A stretch of DNA of 64,000 nucleotides from Halomonas sp. ALS9 (GTDB lineage Bacteria > Pseudomonadota > Gammaproteobacteria > Pseudomonadales > Halomonadaceae): assembly GCF_001651035.1 (NCBI RefSeq), contig NZ_LXRG01000163.1, positions 62,001 to 126,000 of the forward strand, in the 5' to 3' direction. Within the stretch, counting starts at the first letter, position 1, and each line of letters opens with the position of its first letter. The position numbers were made by a program, and so were the translations under genes. Below, one piece after another: positions 55,736-64,000 of this stretch. The notes under the pieces are model-generated. The model searched no databases, was not told the origin of the DNA, and saw only the letters and a list, made by a program, of their open reading frames with translations.

Positions 55736-56587
55736 GTGGTGAAAGCTTCATTACAGGCGATTAGAGTGTTTGAAGTAGCTGCTCGTCTGGAGAGTTTTAA
55801 AGAGGCCGCTGAGGAGTTGTCGATGACGCCAGCGGGAGTATCCCACCACATCAGCAATCTTGAGCAGAGGCTAGGGGTGCCGCTATTTACTCGGAAAAAC
55901 CGTAAAGTGACCTTAACTGTCGGGGGGCGGCAGCTTTCTGAGGCAACGACAGATGGACTTCAGAGAATCCAAAGAGCGTTAGATGATATAAAGCTAGATG
56001 CGTCGCGCATTAATGTTGAGGCAACGTCATCTTTTGCCGCACTGGTGTTGATCCCCTTGTTACGCGATTTTAATCAGGTCTATCAAAATATTGATGTTGA
56101 GGTGTCAACGGGTGAAGCGGTATCTGCCAAGATGAATGCCCTGCCCATTCGTCTTGGCGATGTAAACATGGTTGGTAAGTCGAGCGTGTTAAAAGTAGAG
56201 CGGTTTAACGTGTATGGTGCTCCCTCTTATCTTCGTACCATGAGTGCAAATAAGACATCGTTTATTTACTTGACTAAATGGAAAAATAGTAAGCTGCCAG
56301 ATTCTCCTTGGACTGACTGGTTAACGGAAAATGAGGGGGCTATTCCAAACGTTGGGATAAGATATTTTGATCAAGAGCTGTATGGTGTGTATGAAGCTAT
56401 GGCAGGGAAGGGGTTAGTGTTTTGCTCGGAAACCCTGGTTTCTGAATTTGTAAAAGCAAACACATTGCAGCCGGTTTCGAAACAGAACATCGAATCGCAA
56501 CTGTGCTACTACATCCCCACACAAAGCGGGCAATATAGTGCAAAAAAGCAGATTTTTATCAAGTGGCTTAATGCGAATATAATTTAA
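55736..56587 (+). CDS. LysR-family transcriptional regulator
   Basis: A 283-residue LysR protein of the GcvA-like branch: N-terminal helix-turn-helix with FKEAAEELSMTPAGVSHHISNLE (abbreviated, residues 21-43) and LGVPLFTRKNRKVTLT. The effector domain starts near residue 88. There are two adjacent GTG starts, 55736 and 55739; the second is eight bases from GGGGGT. It is divergent from azoR across about 140 bases that should contain the shared operator. Confidence 0.88.
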   Translation: MVKASLQAIRVFEVAARLESFKEAAEELSMTPAGVSHHISNLEQRLGVPLFTRKNRKVTLTVGGRQLSEATTDGLQRIQRALDDIKLDASRINVEATSSFAALVLIPLLRDFNQVYQNIDVEVSTGEAVSAKMNALPIRLGDVNMVGKSSVLKVERFNVYGAPSYLRTMSANKTSFIYLTKWKNSKLPDSPWTDWLTENEGAIPNVGIRYFDQELYGVYEAMAGKGLVFCSETLVSEFVKANTLQPVSKQNIESQLCYYIPTQSGQYSAKKQIFIKWLNANII

Positions 56588-56627
56588 ATTATACTATTAA
56601 ATTCATCACTATGAGCGTTATTAAACG

Positions 56628-57227
56628 ATGCTAATTCAGCATATAAAGGCTAGCCTTGGTGAAGCACATACAGCACTTGAGAAGCTTCTCGCCAATCAAC
56701 AGGCGCTTACCCGCATTGAACGTGCCGCGGGCTTATTGATTGAATGCTTTGAACGCAAAGGCCGTGTGTACTCATGCGGCAATGGAGGCTCGATGTGCGA
56801 TGCGATGCATTTCGCCGAAGAGCTTACGGGACGTTATCGCCACGGCCGTGCCGCACTAGCCGCTGCGGCAATTAGTGATCCTGGGCATATAAGCTGCGTT
56901 GGTAACGACCTAGGCTATGAGTATGTATTTTCGCGATACATTGAGGCGCATGGTCGTGCGGGTGACTGCTTATTGGCGCTTAGCACCAGTGGCACAAGTA
57001 AAAATATTCTAGCTGCCGCTCGTGCAGCTAAGTCACAGGGTTTAAGCGTCATAATCTTGTCGGGTAGGCAAAGTTCAGCGCTTGAAGCTTTGAGTGACGT
57101 TTATATCTGTACGCCAGCGGGCAGCTTTGCTGATCGTGTTCAAGAGCTGCATATCAAAGTGCTACATATCCTCATTGAATTAGTTGAACGACATTTTTTT
57201 CCGGCTAACTATCAACCGAGTGCTTAA
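56628..57227 (+). CDS. gmhA: phosphoheptose isomerase (sedoheptulose-7-phosphate isomerase)
   Basis: A 199-residue SIS-domain protein that converts sedoheptulose-7-phosphate to D-glycero-manno-heptose-7-phosphate for LPS core synthesis. Sugar-phosphate motifs are SCGNGGSMCDAMHFAEELTGRY (abbreviated near residues 49-70), LSTSGTSKNIL near residue 122, and a catalytic His in LHIKVLHILIE near residue 180. The enzyme is normally a tetramer. It stands between LysR and GNAT genes, not in an LPS cluster, as is common for gmhA. Confidence 0.9.
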   Translation: MLIQHIKASLGEAHTALEKLLANQQALTRIERAAGLLIECFERKGRVYSCGNGGSMCDAMHFAEELTGRYRHGRAALAAAAISDPGHISCVGNDLGYEYVFSRYIEAHGRAGDCLLALSTSGTSKNILAAARAAKSQGLSVIILSGRQSSALEALSDVYICTPAGSFADRVQELHIKVLHILIELVERHFFPANYQPSA

Positions 57228-57260
57228 CATCTAGCGTTGATGTTTTAAAGGTGCCTGCCA

Positions 57261-57824
57261 ATGTCTGAACAGTTGTTTTATCCGATTATTGAAACCGAAC
57301 GATTAAAATTACGTCCGTTGCTGCGTAGTGATTCGGAAAGCCTGTTAGAAATATTCTCCAATCCGGAGGTGATGAAGTACTGGAACACCGCACCTTGGAC
57401 GGGAATGCAAGATGCCCTGGATTTCGTTAATAGCAACAATGACTCCATGCGACGTCAGGAATCATTGGTGCTGGGGGTATGCCTGAAATCGACAGGTGAG
57501 TTGGCTGGGAAGTGCATGCTGTTCAGCTATAGCAAGAACTCCAGGCGCGCTGAGATTGGTTTTGGCTTAGGCCGCTCGTTTTGGGGGAAGGGCTATATCA
57601 ATGAGGCTGGAGAAGCACTGATTCAATATGGCTTTAATAAGTTAGGGCTTCGCCGTATAGAGGCTGAGATTGACCCAGATAACCACCCTTCTGCGAAAGC
57701 ACTGAAAAAGCTTGGCTTTTCACAAGAGGGCTTGCTGAGGCAGCGTTGGGAAATCGATGGTGTTGTCTCAGATTCTGCACTATATGGAAGACTTGCAAGC
57801 GATGAGCCGCCGGAATCGGCATAA
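57261..57824 (+). CDS. GNAT N-acetyltransferase, RimJ/RimL-like
   Basis: A 187-residue acetyltransferase of the RimJ/RimL branch. It opens IIETERLKLRPLLRSDSESL and carries the acetyl-CoA loop GRSFWGKGYINEAGEALI near residues 104-121, then LGLRRIEAEIDPDNHPSAKALKKLGF (abbreviated). Substrates in the family include ribosomal protein N-termini and amino acid-like compounds; which applies here is unknown. It begins 33 bases after gmhA and may share its transcript. Confidence 0.88.
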   Translation: MSEQLFYPIIETERLKLRPLLRSDSESLLEIFSNPEVMKYWNTAPWTGMQDALDFVNSNNDSMRRQESLVLGVCLKSTGELAGKCMLFSYSKNSRRAEIGFGLGRSFWGKGYINEAGEALIQYGFNKLGLRRIEAEIDPDNHPSAKALKKLGFSQEGLLRQRWEIDGVVSDSALYGRLASDEPPESA

Positions 57825-57825
57825 T

Positions 57826-57848
57826 CAATGCCCTCTCTTAGGGCATTG
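57826..57848. terminator. weak hairpin between convergent genes
   Basis: CAATGCCC (57826-57833) and GGGCATTG (57841-57848) form an 8-bp stem with a seven-base loop just after the GNAT stop. No T tract on either side. Confidence 0.4.
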
Positions 57849-57901
57849 TAGCGGCTCCAAGCTTTCATTCAGATAATCTAAAAAACAGTCAGCGTAGGCA
57901 C

Positions 57902-58717
57902 CTACAATACACTGATGGGTTCAGCCTGGTAGGCTTTATGAAGCAAGCTGATCAATGGTGTTGCTTCTGCAAAAGCAGTGGTAGCAATGGCAGTGACTGC
58001 GATGCCGGGTGTCCATGAATTCATCACCGCGGCGCCGGACAGTTCCGAAAGACGCTCAATGGTGATCTCCTCATGGCGCTGGGCAATACCAAGGCGGTTC
58101 AGTTGGCGTTGAACGATACCCATCATAGTGCCCTGCAACATCAATGCCTGTGGCCAGATAACCGTCTCACCTTCCCAGAAGGCAAGGTTCCAGATGGTTG
58201 CCTCGCTTAATCGCCCGTGGCGATCGACAAACGCAGCGTCATCGAAGCCCTGGCGTAGAGCTTGATGAAGATAGTAGGTTTTACCCGCCTCACCAACGTG
58301 CTTGATAAAAGCCAGAGGCCGCTCGTGGTCTACCCTACTCAGCCTCAACGGCCCTTTGGGGCCATTAACCGGTGCGCTGCTACGAATGAGCACTTCTGGT
58401 TCTGCATCCATGCTGGCTGCAATGAATTCACCATGGCGAGAGAAGAGGGTGACCATCAATGAATGGTCTTTCGGACCTTCAGTTATGGCTGTTTTGATGT
58501 AGGAAACGAGTTGTTCCTCAGGGAGCATCCTTCCAAAAAACTCTTTTGACGCTTTCTGCAGGCGGGCAAGATGAAGATCTAGTCCTTTGACCTTACTATC
58601 TCGTACCTGCATGGCCGTGAAATGGGCAAACCCTGCAAAAGCCAGGGGGATCAGCTCTGAAAGAGTGGCTGGCAGCCCATTAATATGGGCCTGAAAATTG
58701 CTGGCGTTATTGGACAT
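57902..58717 (-). CDS. PLP fold-type IV (branched-chain aminotransferase/ADC lyase-like) enzyme
   Basis: A 271-residue class IV aminotransferase-fold protein. The lysine expected to bind PLP is in AFIKHVGEAGKTYY (about residue 145), followed by the family pattern DDAAFVDRHGRLSEATIWNLAFW (abbreviated) that contacts the cofactor. Size and motifs fit D-amino-acid aminotransferase or aminodeoxychorismate lyase relatives, but not clearly pabC or ilvE. It is divergent from a MerR regulator, and a perfect palindrome sits in its promoter, so it is probably induced by the MerR ligand. Confidence 0.78.
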   Translation of the reverse strand: MSNNASNFQAHINGLPATLSELIPLAFAGFAHFTAMQVRDSKVKGLDLHLARLQKASKEFFGRMLPEEQLVSYIKTAITEGPKDHSLMVTLFSRHGEFIAASMDAEPEVLIRSSAPVNGPKGPLRLSRVDHERPLAFIKHVGEAGKTYYLHQALRQGFDDAAFVDRHGRLSEATIWNLAFWEGETVIWPQALMLQGTMMGIVQRQLNRLGIAQRHEEITIERLSELSGAAVMNSWTPGIAVTAIATTAFAEATPLISLLHKAYQAEPISVL

Positions 58718-58763
58718 AACAGTGACTCCTGGTTGAACTTGCAGTAAGGAGTCACTACCCTAA

Positions 58764-58785
58764 ACCCTTACAGTACTGTAAGGGT
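58764..58785. promoter_or_regulatory. perfect 22-bp palindrome, probable MerR operator
   Basis: Two inverted 11-bp halves, ACCCTTACAGT and its exact complement. For the minus-strand gene, -35 TTGACC (58783-58788) and -10 TAGGGT (58757-58762) flank it with a 20-bp spacer. An operator within a 19-20 bp spacer is the hallmark of MerR-regulated promoters. Confidence 0.8.
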
Positions 58786-58796
58786 CAATAGAGCGA

Positions 58797-59150
58797 ATGA
58801 AAATAGGTGAACTGGCGAAACGCACCGGAGTGAGCATCCGCATGCTGCGCTACTATGAAACGGAAGGTTTGCTTAAGCCAAAGCGCACCACCAATGGGTA
58901 TCGTCATTACGCGCAGAGCGAGGTTCGAACTGTCGAACGGATCAAGCTGCTCGGTTCAGCAGGCATGACTCTGGCAACTATCAAGCAATTCCTACCATGT
59001 GTGAGGGGGGAGGGCCCCGTCTTCGAACCCTGTGACGAACTACGCAATGTGTTGTGTGATCAAATTAAGTTTGCCGACCAGAAAGCAGCGAAACTGGCTC
59101 AAAGTCGTGCCATTTTGGAAAGTTTCCTGTTCGATATAGAACGGCAGTGA
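58797..59150 (+). CDS. MerR-family transcriptional regulator
   Basis: A 117-residue MerR protein. The winged helix-turn-helix begins at once (MKIGELAKRTGVSIRMLRYY), followed by LLKPKRTTNGYRHYAQSEV and a dimerisation helix. Cys residues in LPCVRGEG (about residue 68) and EPCDEL (about residue 79) could bind a metal or sense redox state. The start is only 12 bases after the palindromic operator, so its mRNA leader must be short unless transcription starts further upstream. It likely controls the divergent PLP enzyme and itself. Confidence 0.88.
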   Translation: MKIGELAKRTGVSIRMLRYYETEGLLKPKRTTNGYRHYAQSEVRTVERIKLLGSAGMTLATIKQFLPCVRGEGPVFEPCDELRNVLCDQIKFADQKAAKLAQSRAILESFLFDIERQ

Positions 59151-59183
59151 AGTAGTGCTTTGGAAAGGGGGCATGGGATTGCT

Positions 59184-59972
59184 TTAGCTGTCGAAGTAGA
59201 CAATCATTTTTAGATGACGGTGCTCATCGACGATTAGCGTCTCATGGGTGTAGGTATGATGCACGCCATCTGTATCAAAGAGGTTGCTAATTCCTCTATT
59301 GTATCCCTCCATATTTGAAGCTTCCCACCAGCGACGGAAATCAGGTGATAATTGACTAAGCTCGTCGATCAGCGTTTGCATGATCGGGTCTTCAGGGGCG
59401 ACCGCTAAGTCACAACGAAACTGCGCCAACATATGCGAGGCATCCTGTTGCCAGTCAGGGAGTCGCTGTCGCAGGTCAGGAGCGGTAAACACCATCCTTA
59501 ATAGATTGCGTTCAGGCGCTTCTCGGCTGCTGAACTGGAGTAGCTCATCAGCCTGCGTATTCCAGCCAATAATATCCCAGCGCAGATTCATGACGTAGCT
59601 AGGGCGAGAGAGGTCATTCATCAGCGACTGAATGCGGGGAGACGTGCTTTGCTCTTGATACGCTTCTGACGGCGGAGCCCGGCGGTGTGCCAACAGAAAA
59701 AGATGACAGCACTCGGCGTCATCCAGTTTTAGGGCACGAGAGATATTGAGCAGAAAGCGTTCGGAGACCTTAATGTCACGGCCCTGCTCAAACCACGTGT
59801 ACCAAGTCAGTCCTACCCCGGCAAGCGCCGCAACCTCTTCTCGTCTTAACCCTGGTGTACGCCTTCGCCCACTGGTGGGAAGCCCGACGTCAGCGGGTGT
59901 TAGTTTGCGACGATGCCGCAGCATGAACTCGGTAAGATCACTCTGTGTTCGCTCAAGCCTTTGATTCGCCAT
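59184..59972 (-). CDS. XRE-type regulator with MmyB-like ligand-binding domain
   Basis: A 262-residue regulator. The N-terminal Cro/C1-type helix-turn-helix shows GLRREEVAALAGVGLTWYTWFEQGRDIKVS (abbreviated, about residues 41-70). The C-terminal half (from about residue 120) resembles the MmyB-like domain proposed to bind fatty-acid-like ligands. It is divergent from an MFS pump, with a 19-bp palindrome directly next to its own start, so autorepression and control of the pump are likely. Confidence 0.88.
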   Translation of the reverse strand: MANQRLERTQSDLTEFMLRHRRKLTPADVGLPTSGRRRTPGLRREEVAALAGVGLTWYTWFEQGRDIKVSERFLLNISRALKLDDAECCHLFLLAHRRAPPSEAYQEQSTSPRIQSLMNDLSRPSYVMNLRWDIIGWNTQADELLQFSSREAPERNLLRMVFTAPDLRQRLPDWQQDASHMLAQFRCDLAVAPEDPIMQTLIDELSQLSPDFRRWWEASNMEGYNRGISNLFDTDGVHHTYTHETLIVDEHRHLKMIVYFDS

Positions 59973-59973
59973 A

Positions 59974-59992
59974 CTATTACCTTTGGTAATAG
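59974..59992. promoter_or_regulatory. palindrome between the XRE regulator and MFS gene
   Basis: CTATTACC-TTT-GGTAATAG is a perfect 8-bp inverted repeat with a 3-bp centre, two bases from the XRE start codon and about 75 bases before the MFS start. A likely repressor operator. Confidence 0.7.
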
Positions 59993-60065
59993 GATAATTA
60001 GCTATATTGTAACCCTATATAGAGTGTCTGAGAATGCCTACTTCTATGATGAAGTCGGAGGCAGC

Positions 60066-61646
60066 ATGTCATTCAAATGTGATGTTCACACCCCTTTTTA
60101 TACGGATACAGGCGGGCGGCCCTATAACAAAGCAGGCATTAAAGAGTGGGCGGGGCTTGCGGTACTGGCACTGCCCACTATGTTGCTTGGTTTCGACGTC
60201 ACTATTCTCTACCTTGCGCTTCCTGCCCTGGCGATAGAGCTACAGCCGAGCAGTACTCAGGTATTGTGGATTATGGACGTCTATGGCTTCATGATTTCTG
60301 GTTTCCTGATCACTATGGGCACACTCGGGGATAGGGTTGGCCGACGTCGGCTACTGATGATTGGCGCCTTTGCGTTTGCGGTCGCGTCAGTGTTTGCAGC
60401 TTATGCACCCAATGCCGAGTGGCTCATTGTGGCGCGGGCAGCACTGGGTATTGCTGGGGCAACCCTGATGCCTTCTACGCTGGCCCTGATTAGCAATATG
60501 TTTTTTGATCTGCGCCAGCGCGCACTGGCGATCGGTATATGGGCAACCATGTTCGCACTGGGTATGGCGTTGGGCCCGATGGTCGGTGGGTTGCTGTTAG
60601 CTCCCTTTTGGTGGGGAGCTGCTTTCCTAATTGCCGTACCCATCGTCATTATACTGTTGTTAACTGCCCCCTTACTGCTGCCTGAGTACCGTAACCCACA
60701 GGCTGGTCGTCTAGATCTTTTGAGTGTCCTATTGCTGCTAATAGCAATTTTGCCAAGTATCTATGGCATTAAAGAATTTTCCAAAGCCGGTGTAACGCCA
60801 GTGGTGTTGGTCACTCTTGCGCTAGGAGTCGTAGGAACACTGCTCTTTGTACGTCGCCAAAAGCAGCTTCCCGATCCTCTGCTTGATCTCCAGCTGTTTG
60901 CCAGTAAAACCTTTACTGCTGCCCTCTTTATACTCCTGATAGGGCTGGTGGGCGTGGCGGGAATGATGCTCTTAGTTACCCAATATCTTCAGCTAGTCGC
61001 AGGTTACACGCCGTTGTTTGCCGGGCTGTTGATGGGGCCTCCGGCACTAATGATGGTGTTTGCCGGGATACTTGCTCCTCTCTTTGCACGTCGAATTCGG
61101 CCAGCGTTTGTTATTGCTGCGGCGCTTATTATTTCAAGCATCGGTTGCGGTTTACTGGCTCAAGTAGACCCGCACGCCGTTCAAGTACTCCAGGTCGTCG
61201 TAGGGTTTTCACTGGTTTACCTCGGGCTGGGCACCATCGCCGCGCTTGGCACAGACTTGGTGGTAGGGGCTGCTCCTGCGGAAAAAGCAGGGTCTGCATC
61301 GTCGATGTCCGAGATGGTTCAAGAGTTGGGAGTGGCACTAGGCGTAGCACTTATCGGCAGCATGGCAACCCTGTTGTATCGCGTGCAGATTGCCAGTGTG
61401 ATTCCTGTTGGGGTGCCTGACGATATCTCACGTGCCCTCGGAGAAAGTTTGTGGGCAACAACGTCAGTTTCTGAGCGGCTTCCCTACGGGATGCTTGAGC
61501 AAGCACAGGCTGCATTTACGCAAGGTATGAATATGGCAGCCACAGTAAGTGGCATCACTATCTTGGCGCTCGCGTTGATATCAGCCGTCACTCTACGACA
61601 TGTGAAAGCGGTTGGAGAAGAGAGTGATTGCGATGCCCGTGGGTAA
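60066..61646 (+). CDS. MFS transporter, DHA2 family (SmvA-like)
   Basis: A 526-residue drug:proton antiporter with 14 predicted helices. The opening segment LGFDVTILYLALPALAIEL and the loop GDRVGRRRLLM (about residues 82-92) are typical of SmvA/QacA-like DHA2 pumps that export quaternary ammonium compounds and dyes. The open frame begins at 59913 inside the divergent regulator. ATG 60066 is preferred because GGAGG (60057-60061) precedes it and the first helix follows after a short cytoplasmic segment. It is probably regulated by the XRE protein. Confidence 0.88.
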   Translation: MSFKCDVHTPFYTDTGGRPYNKAGIKEWAGLAVLALPTMLLGFDVTILYLALPALAIELQPSSTQVLWIMDVYGFMISGFLITMGTLGDRVGRRRLLMIGAFAFAVASVFAAYAPNAEWLIVARAALGIAGATLMPSTLALISNMFFDLRQRALAIGIWATMFALGMALGPMVGGLLLAPFWWGAAFLIAVPIVIILLLTAPLLLPEYRNPQAGRLDLLSVLLLLIAILPSIYGIKEFSKAGVTPVVLVTLALGVVGTLLFVRRQKQLPDPLLDLQLFASKTFTAALFILLIGLVGVAGMMLLVTQYLQLVAGYTPLFAGLLMGPPALMMVFAGILAPLFARRIRPAFVIAAALIISSIGCGLLAQVDPHAVQVLQVVVGFSLVYLGLGTIAALGTDLVVGAAPAEKAGSASSMSEMVQELGVALGVALIGSMATLLYRVQIASVIPVGVPDDISRALGESLWATTSVSERLPYGMLEQAQAAFTQGMNMAATVSGITILALALISAVTLRHVKAVGEESDCDARG

Positions 61647-61871
61647 GTGAGAGCTAGGCGCAGCTCTATCTAAACCGCATTAAACTAATAATTAAACAGG
61701 GGGGGGGAAACGGGGCATGAGCCTGTCTAACACAGGAGATTGCTGTTGATAGCAACTAAAAAATTTATAGGGAACTGGAGCAATTTAGCATTTAGTAAAT
61801 ATAAATAACAGCTCAATCGCTTAAGGGGAATGACTCCCAGGCTCTAAAGAGATTATGGCTATAAATGACGG

Positions 61872-62438
61872 TTAAGCATTGAAAAACCCCGTATGCTCCG
61901 CCAAAACCGCTAAGCCGATCCCGATTAACACAACACCACCAATAAGCTCCGCCCAATGGCCGACAAACTTACCGAGCCTATGGCCCAGCAGGGTGCCGAT
62001 AGAGGCCATTACCGTCGTGGCAAGGCCGATGGCTAGACTGGTGGCGATAATACTGGCATCGATAAAGGCAAGGCTAGCACCAACGGCCATGGCATCCAGA
62101 CTGGTGGCCGTTGCCGTGAGTACCAGTAACCAGAGTGTTTGTTGTCGATGCTCTATGTTGTCTTCTTTTTTAAGCCCGGCGTAAATCATATGCAGGCCAA
62201 TGACGGAAAGCAGGGTAAAGGCCACCCAGTGATCCCAGGCTTGCACATATTGCTGCGATGCCTTTCCCGCTACCCAGCCAAGAACGGGGGTGATTGCCTC
62301 GATAACGCCGAATACCAAGCCAATGCCAATAGCGTGGCGGAGCCGAGGTTTGGTTAGCTCTGCGCCTTTGCTGATAGAAGCGGCAAAGGCATCCGCTGAC
62401 ATGGAAACAGCCAGGAATATTAAGGCGATGGGGGTCAT
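61872..62438 (-). CDS. mntP: manganese exporter MntP
   Basis: A 188-residue membrane protein with six helices in two repeats. Each repeat carries the conserved Asp motif: SADAFAASISKG (about residues 12-23) and LDAMAVGASL (about residues 115-124). MntP exports excess Mn2+. The frame is open to 62474, but ATG 62438 is where similarity begins. In E. coli mntP is controlled by MntR and a yybP-ykoY riboswitch; I did not find the riboswitch consensus in the leader. A candidate promoter on the minus strand is TTGTTA, 16 bp, TAGGAT around 62550-62580. Confidence 0.93.
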   Translation of the reverse strand: MTPIALIFLAVSMSADAFAASISKGAELTKPRLRHAIGIGLVFGVIEAITPVLGWVAGKASQQYVQAWDHWVAFTLLSVIGLHMIYAGLKKEDNIEHRQQTLWLLVLTATATSLDAMAVGASLAFIDASIIATSLAIGLATTVMASIGTLLGHRLGKFVGHWAELIGGVVLIGIGLAVLAEHTGFFNA

Positions 62439-62914
62439 AAAGTGTGAATTCTCTGGTTGAAAAGTACCCTGCACACAAAACCGAAAGCATGCTGCTAGAT
62501 AACATGCCTGAGTTTATTGGTCGGGTATTAAATAAAGCTGAATCCTACCATGCTTTAATGATTTAACAAGTAGCGAGATTAAAAATAAAGTTCATGGTAG
62601 TGAACAAATATAGCCTTGGCTAACAATTTGTGTGTATGCTGATTTTTTTTGGATTTTTTAAAACTTAATATGTTTTATAGTGCTTTAAAGTTTGTATTTT
62701 TTTGTCTTTTATTTTCTTGGTTAGTATTTTTTTAATAAAAATTTAATTATTTATATATTTAAAGGGAGTTGCGTGCTGATCGGTTGATATCAACAATGCG
62801 ACGGAAGCTATATTTCGCCATCCAGAACTCGTGTTAGAGTGCCAGTACGTTGGGTTGGTGCTCATTTGATTATTTCAGCCATTATTGGTTTTAGCTAAAT
62901 AAGAAGAGTTTGAT
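62439..62914. other. 476-base intergenic region with a strongly AT-rich core
   Basis: The left part holds the mntP leader and promoter. From about 62640 to 62765 the sequence is almost all A and T with long T and A runs, then returns to mixed composition before the diguanylate cyclase gene. This looks like a curved or H-NS-type promoter region. No gene or structured RNA was recognised. Confidence 0.5.
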
Positions 62915-64000
62915 ATGCGATTAGCGGCGTTCATTCGGGCTGACATTGAGCCAATCCTTCGGGACTGGGAATCGTTTGCCAAGACCCTCTTTCATGCCAA
63001 ATATATGGACAAAGCAGGGCTGCGAGATCACGCCAAGCAGATGCTGTTGGAGATTGCCGCCGATCTTGACTCACAGCAAAGTGAGGCTAACCATGATGCC
63101 AAGTCAAAAGGGCCCGCTCCTGAGGGGGAAGAAGAATCCTGGGCTGAAATACACGGAGAAGACCGACAGCACAGTGGTTTTAGCGTTATTGAAACGGTTT
63201 CCGAATTTAGGGCTCTGCGTGCCAGCGTGGTGTCGCATTGGCGTAAAACATTTTCAGTGCTTGCTGGCGAACAGCTTGATGATCTCACCCGCTTCCACGA
63301 AGCGATAGATCAGGCGGTTGCCGAGTCGCTAGAGCAGTATGTAGCTGAAAAAGAGATGGAAACCCGCCTGTTTGGCGCTGTTCTAAGTGCTTCACCCGAC
63401 CCTATTTATGTGCTTGATCTCAAGGGCCGGTTTATATATGTCAATGAGGCCACTGCTGAGCTGTTCGCAATGACGTCTGAGTCTATCATTGGCAAGTCTA
63501 CGTTTGACCTTGGTTTTTCGTTCGCTTCAGATTTTCAGCTTAACTTGGATGAGGTCATTGCTGGACAATCAACCTATCGCGGCAAGTTTTCCCACACCTT
63601 TGCTTCCGGTCAGGGTGAACGGTTCGAGTATTTGCTCGCGCCTGTGCTTGACGAGCAGCATAACTATGAAGCGACAGTCTGTATTTCACGCGATATCACT
63701 GAGCAAGCGCTAGCCGAAGAGAAAATATGGAATAACGCTCACTATGACTATCTGACCGGACTACCGAATCGGCGCTTGTTTCTGGATCGCTTGGGGCAGG
63801 AAATCAAACATGCAAAGCGACGTAGTCGACCGCTGGCACTTCTGTTCATGGATCTTGACGGCTTTAAAGACGTGAACGATTCCCTTGGCCATGAAGCGGG
63901 TGACCGTATCCTCTCAGATGTGTCGAATCGGCTTGCTGATTGTGTGCGGGCAACCGATACGGTTGCCCGGCTAGGTGGGGATGAGTTTACCGTGATGATT
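62915..64000 (+). CDS. RsbRD-PAS-GGDEF diguanylate cyclase (3' end outside window)
   Basis: 362 codons are present and the frame is open at the window edge. Residues 1-150 form an RsbRD-like sensory domain (opening with ILRDWESFAKTLFHAKYM). A PAS domain follows at about residues 155-270 (SASPDPIYVLDLKGRFIYVNEATAELF, abbreviated; VCISRDITEQ). The GGDEF domain starts with YDYLTGLPNRRLFLDRL and reaches the intact catalytic LGGDEFTVMI. It should make c-di-GMP in response to a signal. Whether an EAL domain follows cannot be seen. ATG 62915 is the first in-frame start, behind AAGAAG. Confidence 0.9.
   Translation, partial: MRLAAFIRADIEPILRDWESFAKTLFHAKYMDKAGLRDHAKQMLLEIAADLDSQQSEANHDAKSKGPAPEGEEESWAEIHGEDRQHSGFSVIETVSEFRALRASVVSHWRKTFSVLAGEQLDDLTRFHEAIDQAVAESLEQYVAEKEMETRLFGAVLSASPDPIYVLDLKGRFIYVNEATAELFAMTSESIIGKSTFDLGFSFASDFQLNLDEVIAGQSTYRGKFSHTFASGQGERFEYLLAPVLDEQHNYEATVCISRDITEQALAEEKIWNNAHYDYLTGLPNRRLFLDRLGQEIKHAKRRSRPLALLFMDLDGFKDVNDSLGHEAGDRILSDVSNRLADCVRATDTVARLGGDEFTVMI

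Noticed and set aside
62439-62560. yybP-ykoY manganese riboswitch upstream of mntP
   Set aside because: The conserved GGGGAGUA and downstream CAUAC-type elements are not present in the leader as read by eye.

Overview
The window looks like chromosome of a halophilic or marine gammaproteobacterium, most likely Halomonadaceae (Halomonas/Vreelandella). This is an inference from the style of the proteins and the gene set (CNT/Tsx/deo nucleoside cluster, cyoABCDE, pta-ackA, TPP-controlled tenA-thiC, FabH-like and IS1182-like sequences). No rRNA, tRNA, CRISPR array or intact transposase was seen.

The first 31 kb is mostly orderly metabolism. Positions 1-8316 hold a complete nucleoside salvage system. 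A Tsx-like outer-membrane channel and a NupC-type transporter import nucleosides; Cdd, DeoD, DeoA, DeoB and DeoC then convert them to acetaldehyde and glyceraldehyde-3-phosphate. A divergent DeoR regulator is separated from tsx by two sites that closely match the E. coli DeoR operator. Next come the cytochrome bo3 operon cyoABCDE (8594-13449), pta-ackA (13535-16899), a DMT exporter, a small beta-barrel protein, an HlyD/DUF2955 efflux pair, a CsbD protein, a large lipoprotein, and a thiamine operon (riboswitch-tenA-thiC, 23512-26405).

From about 27 to 55 kb the window is accessory. Small regulator/transporter or regulator/oxidoreductase modules and AT-rich hypothetical genes are mixed with many relics: a CcdB toxin piece, two damaged copies of a tyrosine-phosphatase-like gene whose intact copy lies at 50371, an AraC relic, an IS1182 transposase relic, an 82-bp MITE-like element, a DUF6559 tail, a copy of the thi promoter/riboswitch start, a frameshifted DUF899 gene, a DUF1905 piece and a truncated Tat-exported protein. 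This points to repeated duplication and deletion.

Inside this region sits the most interesting unit: six tightly coupled, GC-rich genes (42360-48625) encoding a ketosynthase III, an extended SDR, a metallo-beta-lactamase-fold hydrolase, a PaaK/F390-synthetase-like adenylating enzyme, an ATP-grasp ligase and a Rieske oxygenase. They look like a compact biosynthetic pathway for an unknown small molecule. A Coq4-like protein, an RDD membrane protein and an EF-hand-like membrane protein follow.

The last 10 kb returns to ordinary genes: SDR, azoreductase with LysR, GmhA, GNAT, a PLP fold-type IV enzyme with MerR, an XRE regulator with an SmvA-like MFS pump, MntP, and the start of an RsbRD-PAS-GGDEF diguanylate cyclase that runs off the end. 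Gene starts were moved downstream of the longest frame wherever a Shine-Dalgarno sequence and family alignment favoured it.
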